Of a stretch of DNA of 35,260 nt, positions 33,382-35,260 are shown one piece after another. Within the stretch, counting starts at the first letter, position 1; each line of letters begins with the position of its first letter. Under the pieces are notes generated by a model. It did no database searches. It was not told where the DNA came from and was given only the letters and a program-made list of their open reading frames with translations. Position numbers and translations under genes: made by a program. Source of the DNA: Acholeplasmataceae bacterium (lineage in GTDB: Bacteria > Bacillota > Negativicutes > Acidaminococcales > Acidaminococcaceae); assembly GCA_012517145.1 (NCBI GenBank), contig JAAYVM010000054.1:1-35260 (forward strand), read 5' to 3'.

Positions 33382-34176
33382 TTATTTTTTTGCATACAAG
33401 TAATCATATGTCATAGGAAGACTATTGTTTAGACCCTTTGTGAATAAGATTTGAAACACATCCAAATCTGTGGCTCGAAAAGAAGCAGCACAGCACTGCA
33501 GATATAAACTCCACATTCTTATAAAGCGTTCGTCAAATTTTTCTCTTACTTCATCGATATGGGATAAAAAGTTTTCATACCAGATATCCAAAGTTTTTGC
33601 GTAATGCATCCGTAAACTCTCAATGTGCATTGGATGAAAATCGTATTCAGGCAACTGCCACATAATTTCTCTCAAAGAAGGAATATAGCTTCCAGGAAAG
33701 ATATATTTTTTCATCCAGGTATTTGAGGCGCTCTTTTCATCAGCGCAGGTAATCGTATGCAACAACGATATGCCTTCGGGCACTAATAACTTATTTACTA
33801 TTTCCATGTATTTGTGAAGATTTTCTTTACCAACATGTTCAAACATCCCCACACTGACTACTTTCTCAAATTGATAAACTCCTTGCTCCATGTCAAGATA
33901 ATTCATTAGTCTGACATCAACTTTGCTATTAAGACCCATTTCGTTTATTATTTCTTTTGTTTTGCGGTACTGCTCTTCACTCAAGGTTATGCCAAGAGCG
34001 TTTACTCCATATTCTTTAGCAGCCCTAATAATAAGTTCTCCCCACCCACTACCGATGTCAAGCAGCCTCTCCCCTTTTTGGAGATTCAGTTTTCTTAGGA
34101 TATATTCAATCTTATTAGATTGTGCCTGATCCAAACTATCATCAGGGCGAGTAAAATATGCGCAGGAATAACTCAT
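33382..34176 (-). CDS. cfa: Cyclopropane-fatty-acyl-phospholipid synthase-type methyltransferase, C-terminal part (frameshifted gene)
   Basis: The 264 residues are the catalytic part of a CFA synthase-like enzyme, which uses SAM to add a methylene or methyl group to unsaturated acyl chains of membrane phospholipids. It begins in mid-domain with MSYSCAYFTRPDDSLDQAQS. The SAM-binding loop LLDIGSGWGELIIRAAKEYG and VSVGMFEHVGKENLHKYM follow, with FPGSYIPSLREI later. The family's preceding residues (…LWLDKT) are encoded in this same frame just upstream of the ATG, and the missing part lies in the next upstream frame. It is therefore half of one gene split by a single-base deletion near 34197-34203. 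The ATG overlaps the stop of the upstream half as ATGA, so separate translation by re-initiation is conceivable. Confidence 0.85.
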   Translation of the reverse strand: MSYSCAYFTRPDDSLDQAQSNKIEYILRKLNLQKGERLLDIGSGWGELIIRAAKEYGVNALGITLSEEQYRKTKEIINEMGLNSKVDVRLMNYLDMEQGVYQFEKVVSVGMFEHVGKENLHKYMEIVNKLLVPEGISLLHTITCADEKSASNTWMKKYIFPGSYIPSLREIMWQLPEYDFHPMHIESLRMHYAKTLDIWYENFLSHIDEVREKFDERFIRMWSLYLQCCAASFRATDLDVFQILFTKGLNNSLPMTYDYLYAKK

Positions 34177-34574
34177 GGTCTTATCCAGCCAAAGTGAAAA
34201 AAATCATTACCCAAATCATAGTGATGCTCAATATTACTCTTCTGCTCTTTCTTATTTATTAAACTATTGATTTTACTTGTAATGTTTAATATTTTCGTGT
34301 TACAAAAAATGTTTTCATTCTTCGCCATCATAGCAAGAAGTATTTCCAGTCTGCCTTCGAAATCAATGGTTCCATCCATATATGCCTCACCTAATGCCAG
34401 TCGAAGGTCTTCTGTTGCCATATACTGAGGTTCTTTGCGAAATATCAAATGGAATTCTGGCGGAGCATCTCCATATACACATTCCTCTCCGTCCCAGAAG
34501 GTCACTTTCAATCCTCCATGTTTAATTCCATGCAATAGTTGCTTCAGCAATAGTTTTTTCATCCCAACCACCAT
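34173..34574 (-). CDS. cfa: Cyclopropane-fatty-acyl-phospholipid synthase-type methyltransferase, N-terminal part (frameshifted gene)
   Basis: The N-terminal 133 residues of the same enzyme: a lipid-binding-type N-domain (VTFWDGEECVYGDAPPEFHL, LALGEAYMDGTIDFEG) ending in the conserved entry to the catalytic domain, IEHHYDLGNDFF. After this the frame reads HFGWIRP and stops. With one more T in the minus-strand T7 tract (34197-34203) the reading would become DFFSLWLDKTMSYS, the family sequence, and would join the downstream half into about 390 residues. The start may be the ATG at 34562, which has GGTGG five bases upstream, or the one at 34574. The break may be a real mutation, a phase-variable tract, or an assembly error. 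Confidence 0.82.
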   Translation of the reverse strand: MVVGMKKLLLKQLLHGIKHGGLKVTFWDGEECVYGDAPPEFHLIFRKEPQYMATEDLRLALGEAYMDGTIDFEGRLEILLAMMAKNENIFCNTKILNITSKINSLINKKEQKSNIEHHYDLGNDFFHFGWIRP

Positions 34575-34794
34575 CCATATCTTCTATCATAATCAAAGAT
34601 TTCTGGATATCTTAACATTCAACCAATAGATATTAGTCAGATATGTTAACAGACAGGATATTTTGCGAATATTCTTTCTATAATTATAGTATATCAAATA
34701 CCACAAGGCAACGTTGCAGTATTTATTTTATATTCATAAATACTTCTATCACAAAATAGCTCAATGCATTGAACATTAAGTAAATATAAAACAA
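34575..34794. other. Intergenic region upstream of the cfa-type gene
   Basis: AT-rich, without a convincing gene. On the minus strand a TATAAT (in ACTATAATTATAG, near 34680) and a TATGAT close to the start codon are -10 candidates, but neither has a clear -35. Nothing else is recognised. Confidence 0.5.
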
Positions 34795-34830
34795 ATGATG
34801 CTTCACAGCCAAAAGGTTGTGAAGCATCAT
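34795..34830 (-). terminator. Terminator of the M20 amidohydrolase gene
   Basis: ATGATGCTTCACA (34795-34807) pairs perfectly with 34818-34830, and an inner GCC/GGT pairing extends the stem to about 16 pairs around AAAA. TTGTTTTATATTT follows on the minus strand. Confidence 0.85.
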
Positions 34831-34895
34831 AAATATGGCAACTTTGATTATTGCTAAGATACAATTATTCTAATTTATTTTGGCTTTGTTCTCCC

Positions 34896-35260
34896 TCATC
34901 GAAAAGATTTGACAACCATTTGCGTTAATATCCTCACCCCTAAAGGCAAAGCATCTAACGAAAAATGCATATCAGGATTGTGTAAGCCCGGTTCAAGATC
35001 GCACCCAAGACCAATATATGCGGCTCTTATGGAAGGTTTGTTGTACGTATACAAATGAAAATCCTCGCCACCTGGCGATATTTCTACTGGCAATACTCCC
35101 TCATGGCCTAAAATTTCCTCAATTGATTCTTTTGCCAATTCCACTAAGTCTTCATCATACACAGCAGCCGGTACGCCGGGATGAATAGTTATTTCTGCAC
35201 TAGCCCCTACGGAAGCAGCCCCTAGTTCAATTGCTTTTGCAACCTGCTCTTTCAAATTGA
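34896..35260 (-). CDS. M20 family amidohydrolase, C-terminal part (N-terminus outside window)
   Basis: The last 120 or so residues of a metal-dependent amidohydrolase of the M20D type (hippurate/N-acyl-amino-acid hydrolase, AbgB-like). Visible are VEISPGGEDFHLYTY, with the conserved metal-region Gly-Glu-Asp, and LGCDLEPGLHNPDMHFSLDA, with the metal His near the C-terminus, then GVRILTQMV. The reading frame continues to the window edge, and the TTG at 35255 is just an internal codon. The substrate cannot be inferred from this fragment. Confidence 0.82.
   Translation of the reverse strand, partial: NLKEQVAKAIELGAASVGASAEITIHPGVPAAVYDEDLVELAKESIEEILGHEGVLPVEISPGGEDFHLYTYNKPSIRAAYIGLGCDLEPGLHNPDMHFSLDALPLGVRILTQMVVKSFR

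Noticed and set aside
1-35260. CRISPR arrays, insertion sequences, prophage genes or toxin-antitoxin pairs
   Set aside because: No repeat-spacer array, transposase, integrase or phage protein was seen; repeats found are local terminators, tandem operator boxes and leader hairpins.

Overview
The window comes from a low-to-moderate GC member of the Firmicutes that very probably has an outer membrane, most likely the Negativicutes (Selenomonadales/Sporomusa group). Three things point there. The gene order is that of the Bacillus/Clostridium sigA region (phoH-ybeY-cdd-era-recO-glyQS-ccpN-ppsR-dnaG-rpoD-trmK-nif3). It contains an LptA/OstA-like periplasmic protein, which makes sense only with an LPS-bearing outer membrane. 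Its sigma factor and RNase P RNA look more proteobacterial (long non-conserved insert; type A fold) than bacillar. MurE carries the DNPR motif of meso-diaminopimelate ligases.

Layout: nearly everything is on the minus strand, so transcription runs from high to low coordinates. 1-9.3 kb is a division/cell-wall (dcw) cluster in the order mraZ-rsmH-ftsL-murE-murF-mraY-murD-murG-murC. It starts at a promoter followed by 10-bp tandem MraZ boxes and has no ftsI or ftsW. 9.3-9.8 kb holds the RNase P RNA gene with its own promoter and a perfect-stem terminator. 9.8-16.2 kb is yhaM, nif3, trmK, a CAT-anticodon tRNA, rpoD and dnaG. 16.5-17.1 kb is the only plus-strand protein gene, the LptA-like one. 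17.1-21.2 kb is a PEP-synthase module: the kinase/phosphotransferase ppsR, a CcpN-like HTH-CBS repressor, and ppsA. A shared motif lies upstream of both the repressor and ppsA. 21.2-24.5 kb is glycyl-tRNA synthetase (glyQS) under a T-box leader. 24.6-31.0 kb is recO, a CorC/HlyC-type membrane protein, era, cdd, ybeY, phoH, a lipoprotein cyclophilin and an alpha/beta hydrolase.

31.1-35.3 kb is accessory. It has a plus-strand tRNA-Val, a DHCR24-like FAD oxidoreductase, a universal stress protein, a cyclopropane-fatty-acid-synthase-type methyltransferase broken by one missing base in a homopolymer, and the C-terminal part of an M20 amidohydrolase.

The points most worth a second look are these. 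The methyltransferase and FAD reductase pair resembles the actinobacterial 10-methyl fatty acid (tms/bfa) pathway. The same methyltransferase has a homopolymer frameshift. A putative operator is shared by ccpN and ppsA. Two genes (ppsR, corC) have a well-placed ribosome binding site facing ATA rather than a standard start codon. PhoH has an altered Walker B motif. The sigma factor has a 160-residue insert. The dcw cluster lacks its class B PBP and SEDS genes. All identifications were made by reading the sequence; no database search was run.
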